The notes: a model not told the origin generated them from the letters alone. 64,000 nucleotides of DNA from Kryptolebias marmoratus (GCF_001649575.2 NC_051440.1:21832124-21896123), one strand, 5' to 3'. Positions 43,201 to 57,100 are shown, counted from the stretch's first letter. Translations and numbers: made by a program.

Positions 43201-46200
43201 CTGATTTAGTTGTATAAAACCTGCAAGAACATTCAGAGTGAGTTCTTACAAGTGAGTTCTTACAAACCCTGTAACCTTGGCAGGAAAGCTTTAATGTTGA
43301 TCAACCTGAACGTAACACCAAACAGCATGGAAGTTGCAACTTCACATTCACCACTGAGTCCATATTAAGACAGAAAGAGCAACAAGGTCCCAGTCAGCCA
43401 TATGGGTCCTGTGTGGTCTATGTGGACATACTTAGATTTTCTGGCAACCGAACCATGCAGACACATTAGCGGTGGATAACTTTACATAGTCTTTATCTTA
43501 GGACTCCAATGAGTCTTAAAACAAAGAACATCACCATTTAGACTTTTGTGAAATAAGTGAAATGTTCTTTAAGAAGACTTCCCACTGAAGCTGGGTGAGG
43601 TTAGAAGAAATTTCTGCTTGTATCAGATGAACTTTTATGCTTCCTTGTCATTTATTACACAGGATTTTACAGCACAGTTTAGTTTCCTATTAATGGTGAG
43701 AGGAAAGGGATTCAGTCTGTTGACAGAAGTTCCTTCCTTGTTCCTTCTCTACTTAATTATTGTAATTTTATCTTAGTTATCTGTATTTTTTTTAGTCACG
43801 GACAGGGATTTGGATCACAGTTCATTCAGTACAATATTACTGTTTCCATGACTGGGAAATGTCAATAACATATCACATTATTATTGTCAATTATGTTGGC
43901 AGTCATGACTGAAACTAAAGACTCTTTTGTGAAAAAGCTGCAAATCATTCATTTGATGGTATTTATTTTTAAGGACAGACTTTTTCTTCCTTGTGACGCA
44001 GATCCTCAGATGTTTGCTGTGCTTGTACTCTTTGCATATTTTGTTGCAGGTAGAATGATTTATGGATTTCTCTTCAGTGGAGATAATGGTCTTGACTGTT
44101 GGATGTTGAGCAGCAAAACCAGGACCAAAAACTGTTTTGACACTGTTCATCAAAATGACTGGCAGACCCATTGGGAGTTATTAGATCGATGGTGAGAAAT
44201 TGTTATTCTGGAAGAGGAGTTGAGGCTTTGGTTGGCTTTTTCCTTCACTGCCAGCTAAATAATACAGCCCAACAGTTTCAGTAATGAATTCACTGGCTTT
44301 AGAAAAAAGATTTTTCTGCAGAATTTTCAATAAAATCTTTTTTGTAGACATACAGGACCAAACCAGAAACAGTTCTCAAATTAAAAAAAAAAGGTTTGCT
44401 CAAAGGTTCTCTGAATAATTTGAACTGAGCAGTAAGCCTTACATTTCCTCTTCGAAAAACAACAACAACAACAAAAAAACTCCATTGAACTTAACTAAAC
44501 AAAATAAAAATGCTGGATTTTAAAACAGGAAAAGAAAGAGTATATCTTTCACAGCTACAACAGGATCCATCATCACTCCATGACTGCTTGTTTTAGCACC
44601 ATTCGGTAGTAAAACACATCATGATTAAATCTGTCCTCTCCTTCTTCTCCCTGTCTCATCTCCGTTTTTGTTGTTCTGTCTACTTGGAGCATGTTCCATT
44701 TACTGTCTAACCTCTGTCTGGCAAGAATCAAGCTCTAATTTAGGGGTCTGGCTTTCTTGTAAATGTGTGTGTCACTTTGGTTGGATAAAAACGGAGCAGC
44801 AGGAAAATCACCTGACACAGAATTTGTACTCTAAGTTTTTTATGTAGAGAGCATTTCAGCGTTAACATTTCCTTCCAACTGATACATGCATACTTATATA
44901 CAGATACTGCCCTTTCTTAAGAAGTTATCTGTGACATTTTTATCACAATTGCATTCCTGCTCATGATAAAAACAGGGAAGCAAAGTAATTTATCCTGTAT
45001 ACCTTAAGCCAGCTAAGTACAGACACTATTCTTTCTGACAAGTAAAAGACAAAAGTAACAAACATTTTCAATTACTCAAAAATCTGATTTTAATTATCAC
45101 ATTAGTAGTGAAAGTTTAGGGATCCATCTTTTTTACTTTGGCTAGCTGGCTCATTAAAAACAAACATTTAAAGCTAATAAAAATGGTTGTATTTGTGTTC
45201 TGAATTCGTCACTAAGCTTGACTGGAATGGTTTCATGGCTGCACACTCCAATACTGTACAACTGTTTGATAAATATAGCAGGAAGCACACCAATGGATCA
45301 CTGCAAAGAAAACAGCAGACAATATGCCAAGATGCCAAGCATCTCTCCAGCCTCTCCCTGCTTCTCCCTTACTCTAGATGTCTCCCCTTGGTTCTCCCTG
45401 TCTCCACCAGTCCAGTGATGTCTCTCCTTTTCTGTGCCTGTGTCCCTCCTTTACATCCCTCTGGCAGCTTCTGAGCACAGTGCTTTTGTGCCTGTCCTTG
45501 TTACTGTGTCTGCATTGGCATTTGGAGTGACATGGTGCTGTTCTTGTTGTGTTATTGGCGTGACTATTGGAAACACAGTTTCAGTCTGTGGTCCAGAATG
45601 ACAAAAACAGCTACAGCAGAATAGATGTAATGGGTGCAGACATTTATGCTTCACTGAGAATAAATCTTTGGGATTTCTACTACTTTGCTTTGTTGCACCA
45701 TCAATAGAGCAACATTTTATTGAGTTTATTTTTCTTTTTAAATAGCCCAAAGACCAAAAGTTGCAAAGAAATACAGTTTACAGAAAGGATAGTTTCATGT
45801 GCCAGCATGAGACCAGCTTATTGGTGTCAGCTGCACTAAGGGCTTTACTTAGATGTCCACAATTTCAATTAATTAATAATCAGGCAAGCCGAACTGTTAG
45901 TTGCTTAAAATATAGTTTCACCATACACTGGCAATGGAAATATGTATTTTGCAAGTCGTAAAATTAAATGAATATTTAAATCTATACTTTACTGATCACT
46001 ATGTGTTTCTGCTTGTTTCATTAACTGCACAACATTCTTATGTTGTGAATTAAATGTTGTTAATGTAGTTAAAAGCTGTAATTTTTTTACTGCCTGCATC
46101 ATCAGCCTTAATGAAAATCAGAGCCAGTCTGGGCCTTATCTGTAAGCAGACACAGTTTTTGTATTTATGTGTTCATGTGAATCAGAGATAGTTCAGAACT

Positions 46201-48350
46201 TGTATCTTTAATAGTTAGCACACATTTAAAACATGTCTGAACATTTAGGCTAAATAAGTCAGTGAAAATGGATTTTATCTAAGTCTTCTTGAAGCTTAAA
46301 ATTCATGTTAGCAGCAGAACTCTATTCAATGTAAAAAGTAACACCAACTGAACTGAAAGGCCTTGTTGTTTTAAAGTACTAAAGTAAACTCAAAACTTAC
46401 TTTCTTAGACTCCCTTTTTTCTTTAGTTATTTGTGTCTATTTATTCAATTTTAATCCTGTTTTGTTATTTGTAGCCTTCATAAATGTTTATTGTTTCATT
46501 TATTTATTTATTTATTTATTATTATTCATTGAAATACCAATGATCTTTTTATTTTATTGGTGAATGCAGTAAAACTAGCAAAAATATATAAATAAATGTT
46601 TTATGTCTAGAGATGAATCCTACTGAGACTTTTAATCCCAGGACTTTTCCTCCAGTCATAAGCATGTTGCAATTTTTTGGCTTTTAAGGAAGCTGTATTG
46701 CCCTGAGTTCAGTTTTGAACTTATAACCCACAGTGATCCTAAGGCAGTTTCTGTTTATTTGCACAGAAAATTTCGGAAAAAAAACCCTCAACTTTCTGAG
46801 CATCCGTTATGCCTGTGTTGGTGCCCAGGTGTTATGAGTCAGACCACTGAGGTAATCTAACCTCACCTCCTGTTCCTGGCAAAGCCCCATTACCTGCTTC
46901 TACTGCTTTTTAATTTCAGCTTCAAATGACAATAGGATATGGAAAAGCAGGTGTATATTTCTGGAAATGTGCAGTGCATTAAAGTTGTTTTCCTCTAGCC
47001 TGGAAAGTAGCTGCTCACTGCAGTCATCAGCATTCATGTCAGGAAATTAAAAGGCTGGGAATGTCTCACACCATTACAGCTAAAATAGAACAGATTTCTT
47101 CCAAGGGTTAATACTCTCTCAGGGAACTGTAAGGGAAGATAAAGGGAGAAACTAAAAAAAAAAAAAAAAGAATGTTTTGCTGTGTATGAAATGCTGTGAC
47201 GCAGTGACTGATTCTTTTTACAAAGAATGAAAGTGTACATGGTGTTAGGGAGATAACAGAGAGTGAGAGAGAATAAAACAAACATTGACCCAGACAACAG
47301 ACACGAAGAGCTCTGAGACAGCAGCTCCAGGTGCAGGAATCATTGTTATGAGGGACTCATATAACTTCAGTTGTGTCACCACAGAGCTGTAGACTATCCA
47401 ACCAGCCAGCCCACCAGCATTTACAGCCCACAGAGGGCTGATTTTACCAGCACAATCACAGATGTAGCACATGCTAAAGGGTCAGCCAGGGAGAATAGAT
47501 TTTCCTCCTAAAGGAACCTCTTCTCCCTTTATATGCCATGTGTTAAATATTTAGGATCACAGAAGTCATAACTGGGGTAATACAGAGATCTCCTTCCCTA
47601 TTTTGGCTCATAAAAGCATGGTGACAGACATAAATGCTGTTAAAACGTAATTTATAATACAATATATTTGTCAAGTGTATTCCTATGTATGTGCACTGTC
47701 CTCTACAGCTTTTTATAAAATCCTTTTAAAGTTTGTCTTCACTTTTTAATAATGATTATTTTTGTTTAAATACAATTTAGCAAGGAAGGGTGCTTAGAAA
47801 AACACTAAACTGAGCACTTATGGAGATATTACACACAAAGTTTAACTCTTCAGTTTTACAATATACCCTTATGTGTCATCTCGTTTGTTTGTTTTGTTTT
47901 GTTTTAAAAGATTAAAATAACAGATGTGTAAACAATAAGATATAAAACTGTTTTGGTTTGATTCAAGTTTTAAAGACTGACATAAGCTTTAAAGGTACTC
48001 ATTGCAAAGTATGAAAATCAAACATAATAAAGGTTATCCTGAATATTAAGTAGTGCAGTTTAAAAGAGTTTATTCCATTAGTTTTCCAGATATATAGATT
48101 TGCAATTCTGAAATGTGGGTCTACACTCAATATAAACAATACACTCAGCTGAATTTGCTTGAGGCTTATCTGCATACATTACTCAACAAACCTGAGTGTA
48201 AATTTACATCAGTACATCAAACATTTTGGACTTCTTGATAAATGGCTCTTCCATAGACGCCACTATTGTTGACACTTTGGTTGTTTCTGTAGGTAAACAA
48301 ATGCACGTGGTAGCCATTCCTAAATTTTGCTTGCAAAATTTTAATTTAAG
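40226..48350. other. Intergenic, featureless apart from simple sequence
   Basis: Contains a degenerate GT repeat (about 40,482-40,548), a purine-rich tract (42,430-42,740), a pyrimidine-rich segment (45,340-45,470), a TTTA run (46,497-46,521) and poly-A/T tracts. No coding exon, RNA gene or clear transposon was recognised. Confidence 0.5.
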
Positions 48351-48357
48351 GACACAA

Positions 48358-48400
48358 AGAGAGTGGTAGGTCAGCCTCTGGTTCTGACCTGCCACTCTCT
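48358..48400. repeat. Inverted repeat (17-bp arms)
   Basis: Arms 48358-48374 and 48384-48400 match at 16 of 17 positions around a 9-nt loop (agagagtggtaggtcag / ctgacctgccactctct). It lies immediately before a fish repeat. Confidence 0.85.
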
Positions 48401-48415
48401 GTCTCATCCACCACT

Positions 48416-48490
48416 TATCCATCCATCCATCCATCCATTTTCTTTACCCACTTCTCCATTCCGGGTTGCGGGGAGCTGGTGCCTATCCAC
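48416..48490 (+). repeat. Teleost repeat fragment with (ATCC)n head
   Basis: Tandem atcc units lead into attttctttacccacttctc and ccgggttgcggggagctgg. I recognise this as a truncated copy of an abundant fish repeat, unsearched. Confidence 0.6.
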
Positions 48491-50470
48491 CAACTACTCA
48501 CCTGGAAATGTCTCGCTATCTCCTCTGCTCCTGTAAACCTCTCCCCTCCCCTCCAAGTCTGTGAACCACAACAACACAGCAAGCTACTGGCTTGTTTCCC
48601 TAATCTAAGTGGATATTAATGCAAGTATCAAACTCACCATCTCCTGTCCTTCGCAGCGGAACCTCCCGGTCCACTCTGATACCAACCTACCTTTACCTAC
48701 CATTTTCCGTGAGTCCTTATGGGTTTTAGTACTTAAACACTTAATATGAGTCAAAGCTGCTTTCACAAACCTTCAGATGCATTTTTTATAATGACACAAT
48801 ACTGCTATCTGTTACTTGCTTCCACTGTAAAAAATATAATGCATTTTAGGATAGATTACAGTAGGAGTTCCCAAAGTGTCGAGTTACATTATCATTTACA
48901 TCCTTTCAAACATCAGGCAGCAGTGATAAAATTACAAGAGATAAATGATAACCTTATTTGCTGCTGTCAATGAAGCAGTTAAAGCATTCTTGATTCTTTC
49001 AATTGAACACATTTGTTTCTTCTGTGTCTTAATAAATGCTAACTTTCTTGGTAAATGTAAGCTGCTGGAAGGTTTGATCGATCACAAACAGGAGGAAGAG
49101 TTCATGATTACACAATCCACTTTGCTTTGAAACCCACCATCAGCACTCTTAAATTAATCAGATAAACTTTCAAAGTTAAAACTGTGGAAAAGATGCATGA
49201 TAAGATCTTTATTTTGTCATTAGTGCAATCAGAAAAAAAGTATTAATCACAGTATCCACAGGGTGTCAATTACACTGATGTGTTTATTTCCAAGAATCTT
49301 AAATTATAAAAGTCGGTATAATGTTCTGTTATGAACTTTGACAAGTTTAATGTTTTTTAACTCTGTAAATTTATTTTGCTTCATTTCTGCTGTTTGTGTA
49401 TTTTATTGTAAAAAAAAGAGGCAATGGACTATAAGATAGATGTAAAGTTTTTCATATGAAACAGCTAAAGTATTTACTTATAAGAGACAGACTCAAAATG
49501 ATTGTCTTTTAAAAATGGAGTAATTTACACCAATATTTTAACTTCACTACCAGTGGACCAAATGGCTAGACTCTTTTAAGATTAACTTGAAAATGAGACT
49601 GAGTTGCACATAAAAGCACATTTGATCCTAGCAGATTGTTTTTATTATTCACCAGTGTGAACTTCTACCAGCAGCAATTTCATAAATTGACCCACTAAGG
49701 TGAGTAATTAGATGAAGGTGGGACAACAACACAAACAACATTAACAGCTTGCCTCGAAAGGGAATGATTCCCATGCTTCACCCCTCACTTTTTAATCATG
49801 CTAATGCCAATATTAGTGCTGCTGTCACTCCTGTTGCTGGTTCTCAAAACTTCCCAGCTCACATGGATTCATTTAAAGGCTGTTCTTTAGCTCATCACAG
49901 CTTAATGCTCTATTTAAACTTTTAACAAGAGACTTTTTGGACAGTAAACTGCTTGCCAAGCTGATCTTTCTTCTTTAGAGAGAAGCCAGAGGCCATTGGA
50001 GATGATAGCGAGTGGGAGAGTGAAATAAATTTACTAATGACAACACTGTGTCCCCAAATCCAGCTCATGATTTTACAGCTCTGCTTGTAACTCTGACTCA
50101 TAATCAGTGTTGGGGTGTGTCTGAGTCAGTGTGTTTTCTCCTGCTGATCATTTCCACATGTATGAGAGTGTGTAGGGTGACTGGGAGGGTGAGTGGGGGA
50201 GGGGAAGCCTTGTCTCAACCTCAAACACTATCATGATGACAATGTCTATGAGAGTTAAGAAGCAACTTTGTCATCATGCACACAAACTCTTGAGCTATCA
50301 GGTAATTTTTTTTCTTGTCAAGATGGAATCAGATTCTTTCACTCAACGAAGAAAATAAAGACCAACAAAAAATATTTTTGAAGATGCAAAAACCAGTTGG
50401 TTGGGTTCATGCTAGAAAAATGTTGGCTATAGATCACATTTCTTTTTGGTGAGGTTTAGGCAGCAGCATT
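48491..50470. other. Intergenic
   Basis: Mostly AT-rich. The segment at about 49,740-49,925 is of higher complexity and is discussed as a possible conserved element. No exon was seen. Confidence 0.5.
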
Positions 50471-50479
50471 TGGAATACA

Positions 50480-51430
50480 TAGGATAAAAAAAGACATTGC
50501 CACAGTTTGTTCAATTCTCTCTTAGTCCATTGCAGAAATTATAGTCCATGTTTTTATAACATGCAGGATTGCCTATTGCTAAACTCTGCTTTGTGGTCTT
50601 CCTAAGAAGAATAAATTTCAGCTGCAGCTGCTTAAAACTCAGCTTCACTAATGCTGACAAACACTAGAAAAAGAGCTCAAATCACACCTCTTATAAAGTC
50701 TCTGTATTGACTACTTGTGTGTTTCGGGATTGATTTTATGGTCTTTTATAGTCTTAGTCCTATATTTGTCAGAGATTTTTTTTTTTTTACTTTATAAGCC
50801 CACCAGATACCTCAGGTCTTCTGGAAAACATCTTCTGATTTTACCTTAATTTGGAACTAAAGCTTATAATGATTTTCTTATCACGACCATCGCCTGTGAA
50901 ACAGCCTACCTGAGGACCTGAGATCAGCTGAGAGTGCTGACGTTTTAAAAAAAACAACCTCAAATCTTCCCTGTTCAGTCTGGTTTTTCTTATGATTGTT
51001 TTATCTGATAGTTTTCTCATGTTTTTAGTTTGTTTATCATATGTTTAGTTTGACTCCTAATTGAATTATGATTATTGGAGTTTATGTAAATCACTTATTT
51101 CACTCAGTCTCACTTACTTTTCTGTTTTAATGTCCATTTATTTAATTATCTCTCTTTCTCTTTTAATGTCTTGCTTTTACTAATTTAACTAGATGTTAGG
51201 ATTCATGCATACCTACAGTGTGTCCTCAGTAATAAAATTACATTTCCTCAGTTCCTTCATGTTACAGCCACTATTCTTCAATCTCTTACATTGTGTAGAT
51301 GTCTTAAATGATTTTGCAGCAATACTTTTGTGCAAATTTTGTTTGTTGCATTTTGTTTGTTTGGTTGTTTGTTTTATTTGCTGTAAAGCACTTAGTATTA
51401 CATTCTAATGTATGAAAGGTCCTTTATAAA

Positions 51431-51507
<77 letters not shown>
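50480..51507 (+). mobile_element. Decayed LINE 3' end (L2/Rex1-like) with ATTG tail
   Basis: Read across several frameshifts and stops, the sequence gives reverse-transcriptase C-terminal fragments: GLPKKN-like, QLQLLKT, TRKRAQITPL, KSLYWLLVCFGIDF, RYLRSSGKHLLILP, WNSLPEDLRSAES. In that order these match the C-terminal part of fish L2/Rex1-clade LINE polymerases as I know them. The 3' UTR-like part has ctgtaaagcacttagtatta, typical of such tails. The element ends in 19 ATTG units (51432-51507), probably the 3' tandem tail. The reading frame is broken throughout and non-functional. The clade assignment is tentative. Confidence 0.6.
51432..51507 (+). repeat. (ATTG)19 microsatellite
   Basis: 76 bp of perfect tetranucleotide repeat directly at the 3' end of the LINE remnant. 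Confidence 0.97.
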
Positions 51508-51508
<1 letters not shown>

Positions 51509-53035
51509 GATTTGAGAAAAATTACTTAAGTTGAACTAACTTTGTGATTTAGTCAGCTCAATGTTACGTAAAACAAACTGTGGGACTTATTTCTGCTGTT
51601 TCCTGACTGAAGTAAATGTGGTGGTTTCTGGGGGAATACTCATCCCTTTGATAAACAGGCAGGCAGGTCTGACAGAAAATGTAAAATGAGATTTTATTCT
51701 TACGATTGTCAACACACAATATGCTTGTTGTTATTCAAGGTGTGTACATGGATTTAACAAGGGGTGCTGTCTTTTTCTAAGTTATACCAGGCTGTGTATC
51801 TCGGATAGCAAACATTATAAAGTAATCACACACAAAGCTGTGTATACACACTTAAACATGTTGGTGTCAGCAGCAGATGGGAGCTAAGCAGCTTCATTAA
51901 TCTTTCGCTGGTAGGATCAGATAATTAGACACCTTAATTGGAGTTTAAAGACTTTAATAAGTAAAATGCCACTTTTTGTTTTTCTTATTATTCCCAGCTG
52001 AGACTGTTTATGCCCTATGTTTCCTAACCTGTCTCTCACATTCACAGCAAATGTTTTGCTATGAGGAGATGAAAATTAGGCTTGCTGATTCATACTTTAC
52101 TATGAAGCATGAGGGGACTGTTGATGTTGTCTTGTTTTAATAATTTTGAACAGTAATCTCCGTCTTTAATCATCACCTGTCACCAAAAAGCAACATAAAT
52201 CAGGGATGTAATTAGATTATCTGATGTTATCACAGAGTAAACAGCCTATTGTTTGTTCAAAAATTATTTTATGTCAACAAGGACATCTTAATCTGCCATA
52301 TTAATGATAAAAATACATATTACTCTTTATGTACTCTGTTTTATTGTCTTATTACGCTAAGCATACTTAAAAATATGGGAAACAGTATAAAAAATATATT
52401 AAAGACACTAAAGTATGTGCAGGTTAAAAAGACTAAGAATGAACAAAGTTAAATTATTCCAAATGACAGAAATTCTACTCAGCTTCATACAACACTGATA
52501 TTCTGAGTCTGGTATCTGAAAAAACAATAAGTATTGCCTTGTTATTGTTATGCATCTTTTTTTTAGTTTTAACTTTTGACTGTTTGATAAATGAGCTCTA
52601 TTAACCAATACCAGTGACTGATAGTGTTGTCGTTTGAGAGGACATATATGCAGAACCAAGCAGACAGTGAAAAATAACAAATCTTGTTTCTGTTGTTTCT
52701 CCCTGCTTTATTAATCACTTCTATTTGCATACTGGAAAGAGTTTAAACGCTACTTTCAGTTGATTGGCTCTAATCATCAAGACCAGCTATGAACATCATC
52801 AGTTTCATTCAGTTTAGTTAATCTAATCAAACGGCTTTTGAAAATAGTTTTGACATAATATTTGCTTATTGTTACACTCTACTGCTTTTCATAGAAAACA
52901 CAGAGTGTAAGATACATACTGAAGCTCATTACACTCACACGTTTAAAGACAGACTTTGATTAGATGCATCTGAGAATAGTAGGTCTGCATGAAAGTATGA
53001 CCAGAATATTAATAAAACAAACAAATCACTGCATG
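51508..53035. other. Intergenic, featureless
   Basis: AT-rich DNA. I recognise no gene or repeat family in it. Confidence 0.5.
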
Positions 53036-53039
53036 TGCA

Positions 53040-53565
53040 TTTATAACAGGTTAACTTGAATCAGTCAACCTGATACAAGATGGCTACCACAGCCAGCCAA
53101 CCATAGCCAGCACAAAAATGTCTTAAATCAACCAATTTTACAAAAATTGATCTAAATGCTGCTTGGTTAGTAACTGAGACTCATCTCCAACATGGTTTCT
53201 GAGCGTTAACAAATAATTGTGCAAGTCTTTTGTTTAAAATTAAACAAAAATTTAAATTTAAACTAAAAACTAAAAAGGAATCATTGACTATACATCTACA
53301 GCTAATTACGTTTTGAAATCAGTTCAATTCAAGATGGCTGCCACAGCTAATTAACAGTAGAAAATAAAAATGGCCAGAACTCTGTCAGTTTTACAGATAT
53401 CAAGTTAAGACTTGATATCTGATATATATACACACTCCTCATAATATCACAGGACATTTTACAACATGTTTTTTTTAAGCTTTGACCAAAAAAGCTACAA
53501 CTCATATGATGACCTTAGAGTTAAACTTTGGCATGAAAAGCAGCAGGTGATATGCATTTAATCAA
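53040..53565 (-). repeat. R1 modular repeat, reverse orientation
   Basis: Two modules in complement, with agatggctaccacagccagc at 53,080 and aagatggctgccacagctaa at 53,330. The complement of the R1 head (tttggcatgaaaagcagcag) lies at about 53,527. An 11-bp perfect inverted repeat (53395-53405 / 53410-53420) sits inside it. Confidence 0.65.
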
Positions 53566-53599
53566 AATATGCTAGGTCTTTAAATTTTTAATATTTACT

Positions 53600-56500
53600 A
53601 ATGATCTCATTATTTCTGAATTACATTTTATAACTGATTTACAATCACACTTTCTGATCATTTTCAGATATTTTTTCTTTTAACTGATGAGTTCTTTGGT
53701 TTTATGACTTTGCTTCAAAATTTATGGACATTTTACTGTAGTGGAAGCAGAAAATGTGCCCAGTGCAGAGCATTTGGCAAGTGAAAGTAATTACTAATGA
53801 TGTGTGTAATCAGCCCATCACTCACTGTTGACATTACTGATGACAGGAAAAGAGGGACTCTGAAAGACAATTAGCGTATGTAATTATGCAAGTAATGACT
53901 TCTATTCAACCATTCCCTCAAGGTTTGACTTGAGCCATGTGTCAATATTTTTACATATTCTGAGCAATTTTCACATTATTATAACTTTCAGTTCATCACT
54001 CTCACTCAAATTGAGGAAAAAAGGAAATATATTAGCAAAATGAAAGAGTGTAATACAGTGAATATCATAAGAAAACATAATAAATGTTAAATATAAGATT
54101 TAGAACACAAACATTCATCTTTCATTTCAGATATGTAAGGCCAAACAATACCATAGTTGTTCATTTGCATGGCATCATGGTGACAGAGAACTAAATGAAT
54201 CACTGAGGGATGAAATATAGATTAAAGTTCAAAAAGGACTTCATTCATGCTTTCTAAAATGTAGGCACGGTTTACTTACATCTGCGTCTCTGTATATTTG
54301 CTCCTTGCTGCCTCTGAACTCTACTCCCAGCTCCATAACAAGCTGTCACATTGTTATTGCAGGAAAGTAGACTGATGCTGGAGGGGAAGAGAGGTGCTGA
54401 TTGTCCATTACTGATCTCATCTTTGCACCATCTACTTATGGTGTGTTGCTCTTTGCACCATAACAACACAAAAGCATTTTTTCAACAATCTGATAGCTCA
54501 GAAATGCAACACAAGCAGAACACTTTCCTCTGAGTGTAATTTTTTGCTACATTTTAAAGTGATTGTGTTTTGGTGATTGTTACACCTCAGTGTCACACAG
54601 AGGGGAATTAAAAATTTGCACTCAGAGCTAAAAAACCTTATTCCATTTTTTAACATTCTCTAAATATTAAAATCTGAGAAGTTTTAGTTTGTTCCCTTAT
54701 TTCTAACATCTTCCATTAACTAAATATATTGTCGCTGTTGGGCAAAAAACATTATTTACCAAAAAACAGGAATCAGTTTTTTTTTTCTTTTTTTAATAAA
54801 TAAACGGTGGGGGACAAGTTCACATGCTGCTTTTGACACATTTCACTGGCTCGCCATCCGTAAAACCACAGACAGATTGTGAAAAATGATTAGTGTAGAT
54901 GATTTGTGCAAAAACGCTTTAAAATGGTGAAAAATGGAGATTCAAGAATTTACCCAACTGTTATGATATATTAGCTATACTCATACTGAATCATATGGCC
55001 AGTCACCAGTCAATATATACCAAGAAAATCCTACTAGACATTTACCAAAAATGAAAAAAGTACTGTCTTCCTGGGGTTGTAGTGCTTAAAACCGGGGAGA
55101 AAACCTAACTAATATATTATTACAAAAACACAGAGCAGATTTTTATTTTTTAACCATCAGTTTTTTAGATTTTTTTTTTTTTACGTAAAACTAAAAGGGA
55201 TAACACTCTGTCAACTGAGGGAGAATAATCTCAGCAACACTTTGAGTGCTTGGGAGAGTTTCTCCTAAACAGCCGAAGCTCTCAGGCAAAACCTGACAAC
55301 TTATTATCAACCATGCCATCTGTGTGATAAACAGGGACAATGTACACTTCCATCTTCAGGCTGTAGCAACAGAGTCATTATGGCTTACATATACACTACC
55401 GTATGTTTACAGAGGGTGATTAGTAGTGCATGGCTGCCAAAGTACATCTCTAAGATCCAGATGGTCGATTCTCAGATTTTCCTTATCGTGCACACTCAGA
55501 CACTCGTCACAGGGACCCCACAGACACACTGACAAACAACCAAGCAGCAGTTTGATGATTTTGGCCAAGAGGAGCCCTTATTAATGCTGCAGAGATGATT
55601 ATCAGGTTTGCTTACCTGTCAGTTTGTGGCACAATGAAGGAGGTTTAATGATTATTCTGATCAATATCATGTGATGGAGATAATAATCAGCCTTCAAGTT
55701 ATTTTATATTATAATTCTAATTATATTTATACTGATCACAATTTGTTGTTTGGTTAAACTTATAGAAGATCACAATCATAACAGGCAACATTTTCAACAT
55801 TTTAGCCTCTGGCTAACTCTGGCATGTTATAGATGTACTGTTATTATTATGCACTGTCCAGTTAAAAATAAAGTTGAAAATTTCAGCAATCAGTCTCAAA
55901 TGAACAACCGAAATGAATGAACCTCCATCCCTAAGCAATCTGTTTGAGGATGAGACATCAGCTTGTCCTATATCTGAACAACTCTTAGAGAACATATTTT
56001 TAATCATTCTGCAATAAAAGTAACAGCCCTCATCATGGAAACAGACAGATGTTGCAATAAATTGAAGAGCTTGGTGCTCTAAAGCTCTCCTATGATTTTA
56101 AGTTCTTCATAAAAAAGTTAGTTTTCAAATGTAAAGAAACAGAAAGCAGCTGAGATGATGAAGTGAGTCATGAGAGAGGAGTAAATGAACAGTAGAGTGG
56201 AAACTGCAACAATCCGTCTTTACTCCTAATTAGTCATTGGGTGAGGAGGGTTCAGCTTTCTTTGCACAGTTGTTGAACACACATGTGCCACAGAATTAAC
56301 TTCTTGTGCGTCTTCACCACTCTTCTCTTATCTTACTGTGTCTTTCCTGATTAAATGCCTAATTACTGCTTCAGTGGAATGACCTCAAGAGTTCTGCTTC
56401 CCATAGTTACTTTAATGTGAAGCATTTCACACCATAAAAAACATCTCCATGGTTATCCACCCACTATATTTTATGGAGATTGCTTTCATTCACTGGACTG

Positions 56501-57100
56501 TGACGGGGATCAGATTTTATATGAGCACTGAATATGGACATCCTGGAGTATTCTTCAGGAAAAAAAAACTGTGCAAGAGCTCTTTTGAGCAGAAATAAGA
56601 CTACTGTGATCAAAACCAGGGATGCTTTTAACATGAAGGCATTAAAATTAATTTGTCTAAACCTATCTAGACCTACTCGTGAGCCTCTTAGAAGTTAGCA
56701 AAGTGGAAAAGTTCATAAATAAACCTCACTCAGTTCAGTACCCAACAAGTTTTCTGATTATGATAATCAGCTAGCTGTCTAAAAAAGGTTGTTCCTGAAT
56801 TATAAAGTTACACTGTGCCTAATGATCTCTTAATATTTGATCCACAGCAGATTGGCGTTTATGATTCAGTAGCTGCGTCAAACTCTGCCTCATGTTAGTT
56901 CTTCTGAGAGCAAAACCTCAGCTCCAATTACACAAAGATGCTGAAGTGGATGATTGTTTATTTGAGGGCTTGTGCTTGATGTGTTTATTTGTTTCAGTTT
57001 TCCCGTGTTTATCACTGAAGTAGGCCTCACATCTGGCAGAGATGCAGTGACTCATCAAATGTAGATCACGAGTTCATTGCAGTGACTGTGATGGTACATA
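53600..57100. other. Intergenic with candidate conserved segments
   Basis: No gene was recognised. Two stretches (53,755-53,905 and 55,225-55,680) are high-complexity with TAAT-type homeodomain cores and are discussed as candidate regulatory elements. Confidence 0.45.
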
